DNA of 64,000 bases from JBCBRD01 sp039819885 (lineage in GTDB: Bacteria; Pseudomonadota; Alphaproteobacteria; Rhizobiales; Hyphomicrobiaceae), in contig JBCBRD010000002.1 of assembly GCA_039819885.1 (NCBI GenBank), forward strand, positions 5,215 through 69,214, written 5' to 3'. The notes below the pieces were generated by a model that saw nothing but the letters and a program-made list of their open reading frames with translations, did no database searches and was not told the origin of the DNA. The position numbers and the translations under genes are program-made. Shown piece after piece: positions 9,404 to 17,800 of this stretch; position 1 is the stretch's first letter; every line of letters begins with the position of its first letter.

Positions 9404-9436
9404 AAAAAAGGGCCGCCTGGAGCACCAGACAACCCT
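9404..9436 (-). terminator. Rho-independent terminator after the duplicated-domain gene
   Basis: On the minus strand, a 12-bp stem (AGGGTTGTCTGG with CCAGGCGGCCCT, counting G-U pairs) closes a 4-base loop. It is followed at once by six T. It lies about 50 bases after the stop of the 9489-10499 gene and would separate that gene from the TAXI gene. Confidence 0.75.
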
Positions 9437-9488
9437 CTGAAAGTCTTTGCAAAACGTTCGTCGAACCAGTTAGGCAACCAACCGTCGG

Positions 9489-10499
9489 CTAGGCCGCCGC
9501 TGCCAACCGACGAACCACATCCTCCAGTCTCGCATCCAGGGCAGGAGCCTCTTCTTGAAGAAACTGGATCAGGGCATGTTCGTTGGCACTCAAGAGGCCG
9601 TCACGTTCGATCTGTTCGCAAATCCATGTAATTTCGTCCTGGGTCAGCTCTTCCCCAGTCACGATCTCAAGACGCTGCCGCTCGAGCCTTGCTATGGCGC
9701 GCTCTTCACTCGATTGTTGCCGATATGCGGAAATAACCCCGCTCAAGCCCTGCCTCGCAATCGACGTCACCATGGCCGCTGGATCAAGTGTACCACCAGC
9801 TTCATCTAGCCAGGCCTCAGACCGCAATGCTTCCTCGCGGCTTGGTACAGCGTAACCCGACGACCCCATCACGACATTCGCAACAGCTTTAACGAACAGT
9901 TCCGTCCATGCGGGGCACTGCGAGGCATCTAACAATGCGGCATCAATCTCGAACAGTTTCTCCGCTTCGGCGCGCGTCACACCAATGCAGCCATCACCGC
10001 CGAAAGCGTAGATCATGCGCCGAATGAGATCCACTTCAGCATCAGCGATCAAACCTGCCTGAAGCTGCTGACCGGACCGTAGTGGGCCGTTTCCTTCGAT
10101 GACCGCTAATTTCACCTGATCCAATGCGAAAGCAATCAATCGCGGTGGCGACCAACGAGCGTCGTCAATCACACGGATCAACGCATCAAGTTCGGTCTTG
10201 GTCTGTACAAACCCATCGCGACTGATCGCTTCGAGCAGCCAGTCGGCGTTTTCGACAGTCACATAGCCCTCAGGCTGAGCCTGGCGAACCATGTAGTCGG
10301 AGACCGCTTCAACAAAGAAGTCAGCCCAAGAGTCATCTTGAACATTGCAAGCGTCGTGTATGGCAAACAACTGACTGGCCTCATCAGCCGAGATGTCGCC
10401 ATCAGCATAGAAGGCCCGACGCAGCCGTTGCACGTCCCCATCGCGAATATTTCCGCGGGCTATGATTTCACCGACATCAACTGATTTGAAGCTTGACAT
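9489..10499 (-). CDS. Acidic protein of unknown function with internal duplication
   Basis: A 336-residue soluble acidic protein with no signal peptide or membrane segment. Two copies of a module of about 65 residues are visible. The first, at about 25-95, reads FYADGDISADEASQLFAIHDA...WADFFVEAVSDYMV. The second, at about 175-250, reads AFGGDGCIGVTRAEAEKLFEIDA...WTELFVKAVANVVM. A shorter third copy near the C-terminus reads ERDGLLSANEHALIQFL. Each begins with a DGD/GDG/RDG turn followed by helices, which recalls EF-hand or TerB-like helical modules without matching the calcium loop exactly. I do not recognise a named family. It lies between the TAXI gene and pccB. Confidence 0.75.
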   Translation of the reverse strand: MSSFKSVDVGEIIARGNIRDGDVQRLRRAFYADGDISADEASQLFAIHDACNVQDDSWADFFVEAVSDYMVRQAQPEGYVTVENADWLLEAISRDGFVQTKTELDALIRVIDDARWSPPRLIAFALDQVKLAVIEGNGPLRSGQQLQAGLIADAEVDLIRRMIYAFGGDGCIGVTRAEAEKLFEIDAALLDASQCPAWTELFVKAVANVVMGSSGYAVPSREEALRSEAWLDEAGGTLDPAAMVTSIARQGLSGVISAYRQQSSEERAIARLERQRLEIVTGEELTQDEITWICEQIERDGLLSANEHALIQFLQEEAPALDARLEDVVRRLAAAA

Positions 10500-10753
10500 G
10501 ACCTGTTCCACTCGCCTGAACCAACAATAAGGTGAATAAACCCTTGCGTGAGACTAAGCGGCGAAGGATTACCAAGCGGTGAAGAGTCGTGGGCATTTGA
10601 AGCAGTTTTCTGCAGTTCCAACCGACAAATTGGCAGGTATGTAGCGACCTGTGGCCCGGCGGTCGCCGTGGGTAGCATTTGCCTGCGCTGTCCTGCGTGC
10701 TATCCAGCCCGCCAACCCTGACGTGTGACGATCCTCCAAAAGGCGAATATCAA

Positions 10754-12286
10754 ATGAAAGCAGTGATTGAGGAGCTTGAAGCGCGGCGTGCCAATGCCCG
10801 ATTGGGCGGTGGTGAACGACGCATTGCGGCCCAGCACAAACGCGGCAAACTCACCGCCCGTGAACGCATCGACCTGTTGCTGGACGAAGGCTCGTTCGAA
10901 GAGTTCGACATGTACGTCGAACATCGCTGCACCGAATTCGGGATGGAGAACAACAAGTTCCCAGGTGATGGGGTCGTCACCGGCTGGGGCACGATCAATG
11001 GCCGCGTCGTCTACGTGTTTGCAAAAGACTTCACCGTCTTTGGCGGTTCTCTCTCTGAAACGCATGCCAAGAAGATGATCAAGGTCCAGGACATGGCCTT
11101 GAAGAACCGCGCACCCATCATCGGGCTTTTCGATGCCGGCGGTGCGCGCATTCAAGAAGGCGTTGATGCCCTCGGGGGCTACGGAGAGGTCTTCACCCGC
11201 AACGTCATGGCATCAGGTGTCATCCCTCAGATATCCGTCATCATGGGCCCCTGTGCCGGTGGAGACGTTTACTCACCAGCCATGACGGACTTTATCTTCA
11301 TGGTGCGTGACACCTCCTACATGTTTGTCACCGGCCCTGACGTGGTCAAAACCGTGACGAACGAAGAGGTCACTGCCGAAGAACTCGGAGGGGCAAAGGT
11401 TCACACCTCGAAGTCATCTATTGCCGACAACGCCTATGAAAATGACCTCGAAGCGTTATTGCAGATGCGACGGCTAATGGACTTCTTGCCGTCCAACAAC
11501 ATGTCCGGCGTCCCGGAACTGCCCACGCTAGATCAATCCGACAGGGTCGAAACCTCTCTCGACACTCTCATACCGGACAACCCCAACCAACCTTACGATA
11601 TGAAAGAGTTGATCGGGAAAGTCGTCGATGAAGGTGACTTCTACGAAATCCAGGAGAACTTCGCGAAGAACATCATTACTGGTTTTGCCCGCATGGAAGG
11701 CAAGACCGTTGGCATCGTCGCCAACCAACCGCTGGTTCTCGCAGGCGTCTTAGACTCAGACGCATCCCGCAAGGCCGCCCGCTTTGTCCGGTTCTGCGAC
11801 TGCTTTGAAATCCCCATCGTCACGCTTGTCGACGTGCCAGGCTTCCTTCCAGGCACATCCCAGGAGTACGGCGGCCTCATCAAACACGGCGCCAAGCTAT
11901 TGTTTGCCTTTACCGAGGCAACCGTTCCCAAAGTCACGGTCATCACACGCAAAGCGTACGGCGGTGCGTATGATGTGATGAGTTCCAAGCACATTCGAGG
12001 CGATGTGAACTACGCGTGGCCAACAGCAGAAATCGCCGTGATGGGCGCTAAGGGTGCCGCCGAGATTCTTTACCGGTCAGAATTAGACGACCCAGACAAG
12101 ATCCAGGCACGCATCAAAGACTATGAAGAACGCTTCGCAAATCCGTTCGTCGCAGCCGAACGTGGCTACATCGACGAAGTGATTTTGCCGCGAAACACGC
12201 GTATCCGCATTTGCCGCGCATTGAACATGCTTCGCAATAAAACCCTCGAAAACCCATGGAAAAAGCACGACAACATTCCGCTGTAA
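10754..12286 (+). CDS. pccB: Propionyl-CoA carboxylase beta subunit (carboxyltransferase)
   Basis: A 510-residue carboxyltransferase. It transfers CO2 from carboxybiotin on PccA to propionyl-CoA. It has the two crotonase-fold halves of the family, the GGSLSETHAKK segment, the acyl-CoA-binding FDAGGARIQEGV and oxyanion-type GPCAGG motifs, and VDVPGFLPG with RKAYGGAYDVM in the C-terminal half. ATG 10754 matches the family start (MKAVIEELE) and follows AAGGCG. A longer frame back to 10679 is not family-like. It is divergent from the minus-strand pccA, TAXI and duplicated-domain genes. Confidence 0.94.
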   Translation: MKAVIEELEARRANARLGGGERRIAAQHKRGKLTARERIDLLLDEGSFEEFDMYVEHRCTEFGMENNKFPGDGVVTGWGTINGRVVYVFAKDFTVFGGSLSETHAKKMIKVQDMALKNRAPIIGLFDAGGARIQEGVDALGGYGEVFTRNVMASGVIPQISVIMGPCAGGDVYSPAMTDFIFMVRDTSYMFVTGPDVVKTVTNEEVTAEELGGAKVHTSKSSIADNAYENDLEALLQMRRLMDFLPSNNMSGVPELPTLDQSDRVETSLDTLIPDNPNQPYDMKELIGKVVDEGDFYEIQENFAKNIITGFARMEGKTVGIVANQPLVLAGVLDSDASRKAARFVRFCDCFEIPIVTLVDVPGFLPGTSQEYGGLIKHGAKLLFAFTEATVPKVTVITRKAYGGAYDVMSSKHIRGDVNYAWPTAEIAVMGAKGAAEILYRSELDDPDKIQARIKDYEERFANPFVAAERGYIDEVILPRNTRIRICRALNMLRNKTLENPWKKHDNIPL

Positions 12287-12380
12287 TGGACTAACGTCAT
12301 CCATTCATCGACCCATCAAAAGCGCTTGGCCAGGCACCTGCATAAATGGACGTCGACACTCCAGTGCTTAAGGAGATTTC

Positions 12381-12860
12381 ATGAAAACACCACCGAGCTT
12401 TTTAACATCATCAGCACGAACCATCGCACTCATTGCAACATTCGCTGTTGTGGCACCAACAACCCCTATCCACACTATTTCAGCGCATGCTGCGGAGAAA
12501 ACAACGATGACAACGACGGCTTCCGGACTGCAGATATCAGACGAGGTCGTTGGCACAGGCGCCGAACCCAAAACCGGCCAAACCTGCGTGATGCATTACA
12601 CGGGCTGGCTTTACGTGGACGGTGAAAAGGGTGCGAAATTCGATAGCTCGGTCGATCGCGGCCGCCCATTTGAATTCACGATCGGTGTTGGCCAGGTCAT
12701 CGGCGGCTGGGACGAGGGCGTTTCGACCATGAAGGTCGGGGGCAAGCGCACGCTCATCATCCCGCCAGCACTTGGCTACGGCGCCCGCGGCGCTGGGGGT
12801 GTCATCCCGCCAAACGCAACACTCCTGTTCGAAGTCGAACTCCTAGACGTCAAAGGCTAA
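12381..12860 (+). CDS. Secreted FKBP-type peptidyl-prolyl cis-trans isomerase
   Basis: A 159-residue protein with a signal peptide (about residues 1-40, ending ISAHAAEK) and one FKBP domain (about 50-159). Conserved residues include the central YTGWL, FDSSVDRGRPFEF, GQVIGGWDEGV and YGARGAGGVIPPNATL motifs. It should catalyse prolyl isomerisation in the periplasm. An almost ideal AAGGAG ribosome site precedes the ATG by 7 bases. A second in-frame ATG near residue 44 would give a cytoplasmic form without the signal peptide. It is followed by a strong terminator. Confidence 0.92.
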   Translation: MKTPPSFLTSSARTIALIATFAVVAPTTPIHTISAHAAEKTTMTTTASGLQISDEVVGTGAEPKTGQTCVMHYTGWLYVDGEKGAKFDSSVDRGRPFEFTIGVGQVIGGWDEGVSTMKVGGKRTLIIPPALGYGARGAGGVIPPNATLLFEVELLDVKG

Positions 12861-12906
12861 TCCGTCACGATCCGGCCACCCTCATAGCCGCCTCTGACCA
12901 CACAGA

Positions 12907-12946
12907 AATACGCCTGCGGACCTCACGTCTGCAGGCGTATTTTTTT
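12907..12946 (+). terminator. Rho-independent terminator after the FKBP gene
   Basis: An 11-bp perfect stem (AATACGCCTGC with GCAGGCGTATT) with a 13-base loop runs into a T tract at 12940-12946. It lies about 45 bases after the FKBP stop. Confidence 0.85.
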
Positions 12947-13124
12947 GCCCACGCGCCGTATCCGACCGTCTGGCATGCCGAATAAAGGTGCAACTCAGGC
13001 CGTTTCATAAACCGCAACCAACAACAGACTTCACAGGCCGTTCAAATCAAGTGGTTCAAACCAGTGACACCGAAATCAATCGCACCCGTCCCGCGTTGCC
13101 AGTTGAAATCCAAGAGGTCAAAAC

Positions 13125-13493
13125 ATGCCATCCAACTCACAGGTCTTTCCACGCTCGTTGATCATTGCAATTTTTACCAGTCTCGTCGCAGGCATGGCCC
13201 TCAGCCAAGCCGCCTCAGCCCACAATGTCAACGCCCACCAGGCAGAATTATCCGACCTAATCGAACATGGCCGGAAAGCCGGATCTATCACATTCTCCGA
13301 GGGCCGTTCCTTACGCAAAGAACTGCGTCAAATCGAACTCGTCGAAGCAAAGCTGCGTTCAAATGATGGACACCTGGATCGCTCAGAACGACGCGTCCTC
13401 CATCGTCTTCTTCGGAGCGCTGAACGCATCATCAAGACCGAACTCTATGACGCCCAGCGACGCCCCAAGCTTCTTCCCCGCGTCGGCAAATAG
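13125..13493 (+). CDS. Small periplasmic helical protein of unknown function
   Basis: A 122-residue protein with a signal peptide (core about residues 12-28, cleavage likely after ASA). The mature part is basic and helical (SLRKELRQIELVEAKLR, RSERRVLHRLLRSAERII). The pattern resembles short periplasmic proteins of Rhizobiales with a helix-turn-helix-like hairpin. No enzyme motif is seen. It has its own terminator 40 bases downstream. Confidence 0.6.
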   Translation: MPSNSQVFPRSLIIAIFTSLVAGMALSQAASAHNVNAHQAELSDLIEHGRKAGSITFSEGRSLRKELRQIELVEAKLRSNDGHLDRSERRVLHRLLRSAERIIKTELYDAQRRPKLLPRVGK

Positions 13494-13526
13494 AGAGACA
13501 TCAAATCCCACAGGAGGACAAACACA

Positions 13527-13560
13527 AAAAAGGCGGGCCCTTTGAAAGGTCCGCCTTAGC
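13527..13560. terminator. Bidirectional terminator between convergent genes
   Basis: A 10-bp stem (AAGGCGGGCC with GGTCCGCCTT, one G-T pair) is preceded by an A tract. It can terminate the minus-strand gene starting at 13970, and possibly the plus-strand gene ending at 13493. Confidence 0.7.
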
Positions 13561-13610
13561 GTATTGCACAACCTTCGTTGGTTTCCGGCATCGACAAACG
13601 CAAGCGTGTT

Positions 13611-13970
13611 TCAAAACCGATGCTTAACGGTCCCACGAACCTTCAGATCTCCGTCTGAGTCAGGCTCCGAGAATTGCTGATCACCCGCAAGTGGCAACTC
13701 AGCAGCCCCATAGAGCAGCTCCAGGCCAAAATCCATCTTTGGAAGCACCCCGAGTTTACCCAATCCGGGAATACGGACTTCAGTACCCTTCGACGGCGTC
13801 GGGGCCGACCGCGCACTTTCCCCTAGACCAAGTTCGTGGGACTGGCCCTTCGACACAGCACCCGGTGACTGCGCCGGTGCGGCACCCGTGTTTTGTTCCT
13901 GAAAAGCTTGTGCTGCAGTACTCGCCAGTAAGAGGGCGGCGGCTGCGCTCAAAAGTCTATTCTGCATCAT
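13611..13970 (-). CDS. Small secreted protein of unknown function
   Basis: A 119-residue protein. The N-terminal MMQNRLLSAAAALLLAS region ending AQAFQ is a signal peptide. The mature part is Pro/Gly/Ser-rich. Its C-terminus (DGDLKVRGTVKHRF) ends in Phe, a feature of outer-membrane proteins, but it is too short to form a barrel. LGVLPKMDFGLELLYG could be a beta hairpin. Two adjacent ATG codons (13970 and 13967) can serve as start; a longer frame to 14066 lacks support. No named family is recognised. Confidence 0.6.
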   Translation of the reverse strand: MMQNRLLSAAAALLLASTAAQAFQEQNTGAAPAQSPGAVSKGQSHELGLGESARSAPTPSKGTEVRIPGLGKLGVLPKMDFGLELLYGAAELPLAGDQQFSEPDSDGDLKVRGTVKHRF

Positions 13971-14179
13971 GTTCCACTTACCCCGCGCGCGTAACGGCGC
14001 ATCAACCCTAAAATGACTCTCCGCACACTCGAACACAAGGATGCGGGCAGCAGGATTAAGCTCCAATGAATGTTTCTTCGAAGAAGTGTGATCATCTGGA
14101 CATGTGTCGAATTAAACACAATCCCCACGGTTTGTTCTCAACATGGTCCACCAATGTCCACAGACTCAAACGTAAAGCA

Positions 14180-14206
14180 AAGGGCCGCCCCAATTGAGGC
14201 GGCCCC
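14180..14206 (-). terminator. Rho-independent terminator after porin 1
   Basis: An 11-bp stem (AGGGCCGCCCC with a G/C-rich complement GGGGCGGCCCT, slightly imperfect) with an AATT-type loop, followed on the minus strand by TTTGCTTT. It lies 25 bases after the porin stop. Confidence 0.75.
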
Positions 14207-14231
14207 TGCCTAACAGTTACGAACAGACCGC

Positions 14232-15398
14232 TCAGAACTTGACGCGGGCACCAGTGATGAAGACGTCAAACTCAGGCTCGTCCGCTGGATTTGCAGCATC
14301 GTCTAGATCGTAATGACGATAGCTGGCGAAAATGGACATCGCAGCAGCATCGATCTGCTGAACAGCACCGAGACCCCAGTAGTAAGCACTGTCGTTGTCG
14401 TCATCCTGGAACTCACCAACCATGCCAAACAGTGTGGTCTTACCGAGAGGAACGAACTTCTTCTCGATACCAGAGTTCAAGAACCAGAAGCTCTCGTCAT
14501 CTACAAAGTCGTCCGCACTGCGCTGACCAGCAGAAACCGTCGCGAAGAGCCCACTACCGGTGTCCATGACAGACAGCGTACCATTAACAACCTCAACCGT
14601 TGGGTCGTTGACCTGCCCAAACACGTTGCTGCCATCAGTGTTCTCGGAGTACGCGACACCCAGAGCAACCTTCATGCGACCGAATTCACCGGCGTAACGA
14701 AGCGCCACATCCCAGATATCATCTTCACCCCAAGCAGCCGCGAATTTGAAACCAGCGAATGTTGGCGTGTCGTAACGAACGGTGTTCCGACGATTGTTCT
14801 CAAAGTTTGTAAGGCCAGGGCCACCGATATCCTGGCTAATGATAGAGGCACCCGCCTGAGATGATGACATGCCATCAGCAATGTTCGCCTTAGACAAGTT
14901 AATCTCAGCAATGCCAGAGTTCGCCATATCAGCCTGACCAACACGAAGCTGACCGTACGTCTTGGACTTCACGTACCAATGAGCCTGGCGAAACTCGGGA
15001 AGATCCGGGCCTTCATCGTTGTCAAGGCGCACCCGGCCAGCGTCAGCCTGCTGGTACTGCAGTTCGATGCGATATCCAGCCGACCAATCAGAATTGATCT
15101 TTGCCTTACCCTTAAAGCCAAAGCGCGTGCCGGAGGTCTGAGGATCGACAACGTACACGTTACTCTCATCAACACCGAGCGCGTCGCTCTGAGCTTCCCA
15201 GAACATAACGGCCGTTGTGACCTGGCCATAAATCGTCAGAGAAACCTTGCGGTTACCCTTCCGAGCAGTCGTGGCTTCGAGTTCTGCAATCCGTTCTTCA
15301 AGATCGGCGCAGCAATCTCCGCCAAAGTCAGCGGCCTGTGCAGATGTCGCGAAGACACCAGCCACGGCGGCCATTGCGATCATAGAGATCCGTTTCAT
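14232..15398 (-). CDS. Outer-membrane porin (Porin_2 type), copy 1
   Basis: A 388-residue trimeric-type porin that should let small solutes pass the outer membrane. It has a signal peptide (residues 1-22, ending AQA). A short N-terminal coiled coil (ADLEERIAELEATTARKGN) contains a Cys pair. A beta barrel follows (KVSLTIYGQV at the first strand) and ends with the C-terminal aromatic signature GARVKF needed for BAM assembly. It is a paralogue of the porin at 15987-17177, with the same N-terminal domain and the same last residues but different loops. Confidence 0.93.
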   Translation of the reverse strand: MKRISMIAMAAVAGVFATSAQAADFGGDCCADLEERIAELEATTARKGNRKVSLTIYGQVTTAVMFWEAQSDALGVDESNVYVVDPQTSGTRFGFKGKAKINSDWSAGYRIELQYQQADAGRVRLDNDEGPDLPEFRQAHWYVKSKTYGQLRVGQADMANSGIAEINLSKANIADGMSSSQAGASIISQDIGGPGLTNFENNRRNTVRYDTPTFAGFKFAAAWGEDDIWDVALRYAGEFGRMKVALGVAYSENTDGSNVFGQVNDPTVEVVNGTLSVMDTGSGLFATVSAGQRSADDFVDDESFWFLNSGIEKKFVPLGKTTLFGMVGEFQDDDNDSAYYWGLGAVQQIDAAAMSIFASYRHYDLDDAANPADEPEFDVFITGARVKF

Positions 15399-15926
15399 CT
15401 AAGTCCCCCAATCATGGTCATTCGTTCGTGCGGGTTACAAATTTGCGGGAAGCAGCACGCGCGGCCCGGCAAAGGTGGATCACGTCTCAACCGAGCAGCA
15501 CGCACGCGCGTGAACGCACGCGGCTCGGACGAAACGCGAAAAACGCAAACAAACCTGACTGGAACAAACGTACGACGGCTGGTGTGCCGGACCTGCTTCC
15601 CGCTGTCGTCTGATGCGGTGAGCAACGGACGCCCGCGAAGGAAACGGCGTCGTACGACTCAAACGTTGTGATGGAAGTGTTAGGTGAGAGGTCTTAACGC
15701 TTCAAACACTGCAAGCAAAAATCCACGGCTTTACCCGGCCTTTGTGGCTGCCCTGCAACGAATTTAGGCGAAATAGGCACCAAAATGCCGCGCTCCGCGT
15801 GCGGACAGTAGCTTGCAGCACCCTTAGCAGTGTTATGAGCCCTCTATGGCTGCCGCAAATCCATACCAGCGCCCACTATGATAGTGCAATGGCCACTTCA
15901 CGGACCGGCTTATCCGAAAATGCAAA
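15399..15926. other. Intergenic region between the two porins; no convincing gene
   Basis: About 530 bases. The part next to porin 1 must hold its promoter and leader (minus strand). The stretch 15480-15540 is rich in CGCACGCG-type runs, including a CACGCGCGTG palindrome. A possible 82-residue plus-strand frame at 15742 has no ribosome site and no protein-like pattern, so I do not call it. No RNA gene is recognised. Confidence 0.5.
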
Positions 15927-15956
15927 AAAGAGCCGCTGCATTTGCAACGGCTCTCT
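15924..15956 (-). terminator. Rho-independent terminator after porin 2
   Basis: A 12-bp stem (AGAGCCGTTGCA with TGCAGCGGCTCT on the minus strand, one G-T pair) and tiny loop is followed by TTTTTT. It lies about 30 bases past the porin stop. Confidence 0.88.
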
Positions 15957-15986
15957 CTTTAAAGCGCTCTCTAACCCAACGAAGGC

Positions 15987-17177
15987 TTAGAACTTGATAC
16001 GTGCACCGGTAATTACAACGTCGAGATCGTTGTATTCAGTGGCGGTGTCGTCATCGACCTCGATGTGCTTGTAATCTAGGTAGAGTTCCATCGCCGCAGC
16101 ATCAATTTTCTGGACGATACCGCCCCCGTAGACATCAGCTTCGCGGAAACCACCAGCGTCGAAATCTTCTTCGTACTTCTGGTATTGCCCATAAAAAGCT
16201 GTTTTGCCAAGCGGGATGAACTTTTGCGAAATACCGGCGCGGATACCGTAAAAGTCTTCAGTCGCATCACCATCGGTATCTGCAGTCGATGCACCTGCGG
16301 TTACGAAAAGACCCGTTGGCGTGTGCAAGATCGACAACGAACCGTTGAGGACCTCCTCGGCAGGGTCGTTCACAACACCAAAGGTGTTGTCGCCGTCTAA
16401 GTCTTCGCCATAAGCAATACCAGCAGCGACCTTGAAGTCACCAAGCTGCCCGGCGTACCGCAGAGCAACGTCCCAAAGGTCATCTTCACCGAATGCGGCA
16501 CTAACGATAAAGCCACCAAACGTTGGCGTGTCGTACCGAACGCGGTTCTGACGGTTGAATTCATTGTTTCCGCCACCCGTAAACCGGTCGTAGCGCAGGC
16601 CACCAGCATCGATGTCTTGACCAGCTTTGATGTTGTCAAACTGAGCCGAAACGTTTGTGCCGGAGAGATCAATTTCCGTAATACCGGAGTTTGCCGTGTC
16701 ACCCTGACCGACAGTTATCTTACCGTAAGTCTTAGACTTCAGATACCACTCTGCCTTACGAAGGCCGATGTTTACACCCTGCGTACCCTCGTCGCTGTCT
16801 TCCGTAACCCGGCTAGACGAAGCTATCTCTGTCTCAATTTCAATCTTGTAGCCAGCCGACCAATCAGGCGTGATCTTCGCTTTGCCCTTGAAGCCGAAGC
16901 GTGTTGACGAGATATCGTTGTCAACAATGTATGTGTTGCTCTCGTCGCCGTTGTCCCAGAACATCACGGCCTGGTTAACCTGACCGTAGATGGTGAGGCT
17001 GACCTTACGGTTGCCTTTGCGAGCTGTCGTCGCTTCGAGTTCAGCAACACGCTCTTCCAGGTCTGCGCAGCAATCGCCACCAAAGTCTGCAGCGTTGGCC
17101 GATACGGCTCCGGCTGCAACACCAGCAACAGCAACAAGTGCTGCCACGCTAGTGGTTTTAAGAAGTCCCCCGATCAT
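15987..17177 (-). CDS. Outer-membrane porin (Porin_2 type), copy 2
   Basis: A 396-residue porin. The signal peptide covers about residues 1-29. The N-terminal coiled coil carries the same GGDCCADLEER Cys pair and the first strand KVSLTIYGQVN. The C-terminus is VITGARIKF. The mature N-terminus and several strands (TRFGFKGKAKI, VRYDTPTFGGF) are nearly the same as in copy 1, while the surface loops differ, as expected after duplication and loop diversification. Each copy has its own terminator and long upstream region, so the two are probably regulated separately. Confidence 0.93.
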   Translation of the reverse strand: MIGGLLKTTSVAALVAVAGVAAGAVSANAADFGGDCCADLEERVAELEATTARKGNRKVSLTIYGQVNQAVMFWDNGDESNTYIVDNDISSTRFGFKGKAKITPDWSAGYKIEIETEIASSSRVTEDSDEGTQGVNIGLRKAEWYLKSKTYGKITVGQGDTANSGITEIDLSGTNVSAQFDNIKAGQDIDAGGLRYDRFTGGGNNEFNRQNRVRYDTPTFGGFIVSAAFGEDDLWDVALRYAGQLGDFKVAAGIAYGEDLDGDNTFGVVNDPAEEVLNGSLSILHTPTGLFVTAGASTADTDGDATEDFYGIRAGISQKFIPLGKTAFYGQYQKYEEDFDAGGFREADVYGGGIVQKIDAAAMELYLDYKHIEVDDDTATEYNDLDVVITGARIKF

Positions 17178-17800
17178 ACGAACTCATCTCCGTTTGTTAC
17201 TTTACGAACTCAACCGATACACACTCGGACTGAGAACTCAGTAGCCTGCCGCACTACAGTCTGGCCCCAAGCCATGGTGACCGCAGAAGCTTGCTGACGC
17301 AGCAGTAGCTAAGGCCCATCGCACAGTAAACCTGAAAACCCCCAAAGCGCCCTACCTGTTTTATGACGTGACTTGACAGCCACAGAATCGAAGCTGCGAA
17401 TGGTCGAAACGGCTGAAAACTGGACAATCCGTCGGCCTGTAGCGCCGCAAACATGCAGAATAAGTGCACATCCTGCACCGCCCGCTTTTGCCATCTTTGA
17501 GGCGAACCCGCTGCAGTTGATCGATTTGCAAACACTATCAGCCGCGAATGAGTGACGACTTCCCAATGCGGCCATAAAGGGGCACCTCCGGCACCAATTC
17601 TTGCGACGCAACAAATACAACTCAGCCGGAGGCCACACCTTGTGGATAAACCGACCAAAGCATCCTAATGAGCGACAGCTAGGTCGACGCATCCATATTG
17701 GCTGAACACCCACCGACCTCTAGTATCCGACTCACAGCTTTTTTGGCAAAGATGCCGTGGTCCGTCCCACAGAAAGCACTGGAGCTGAGGAATAAAGGCC
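17178..17800. other. Long intergenic region upstream of porin 2 and the UbiH-type gene
   Basis: About 620 bases between divergent genes. It should hold the porin 2 promoter (minus) and the promoter of the monooxygenase gene (plus; its ribosome site TGAGGAATAAAGG is clear). Two overlapping minus-strand frames (17254-17658 and 17309-17713) are Cys/Arg-rich with no ribosome site and look random. No RNA fold was recognised. Confidence 0.45.

Noticed and set aside
14074..14085. 12-bp palindrome TTCTTCGAAGAA upstream of the 13970 gene
   Set aside because: About 16 perfect 12-bp palindromes are expected by chance in 64 kb, so it is not informative without conservation.
14979..15671. 230-residue plus-strand frame overlapping the porin 1 start
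   Set aside because: Mostly antisense to porin 1, with an Arg/Thr-rich random-looking tail and no ribosome site.
17254..17713. Two overlapping minus-strand frames of 134 residues each upstream of porin 2
   Set aside because: Cys/Arg-rich, no ribosome site, no hydrophobic or domain pattern; probably non-coding.
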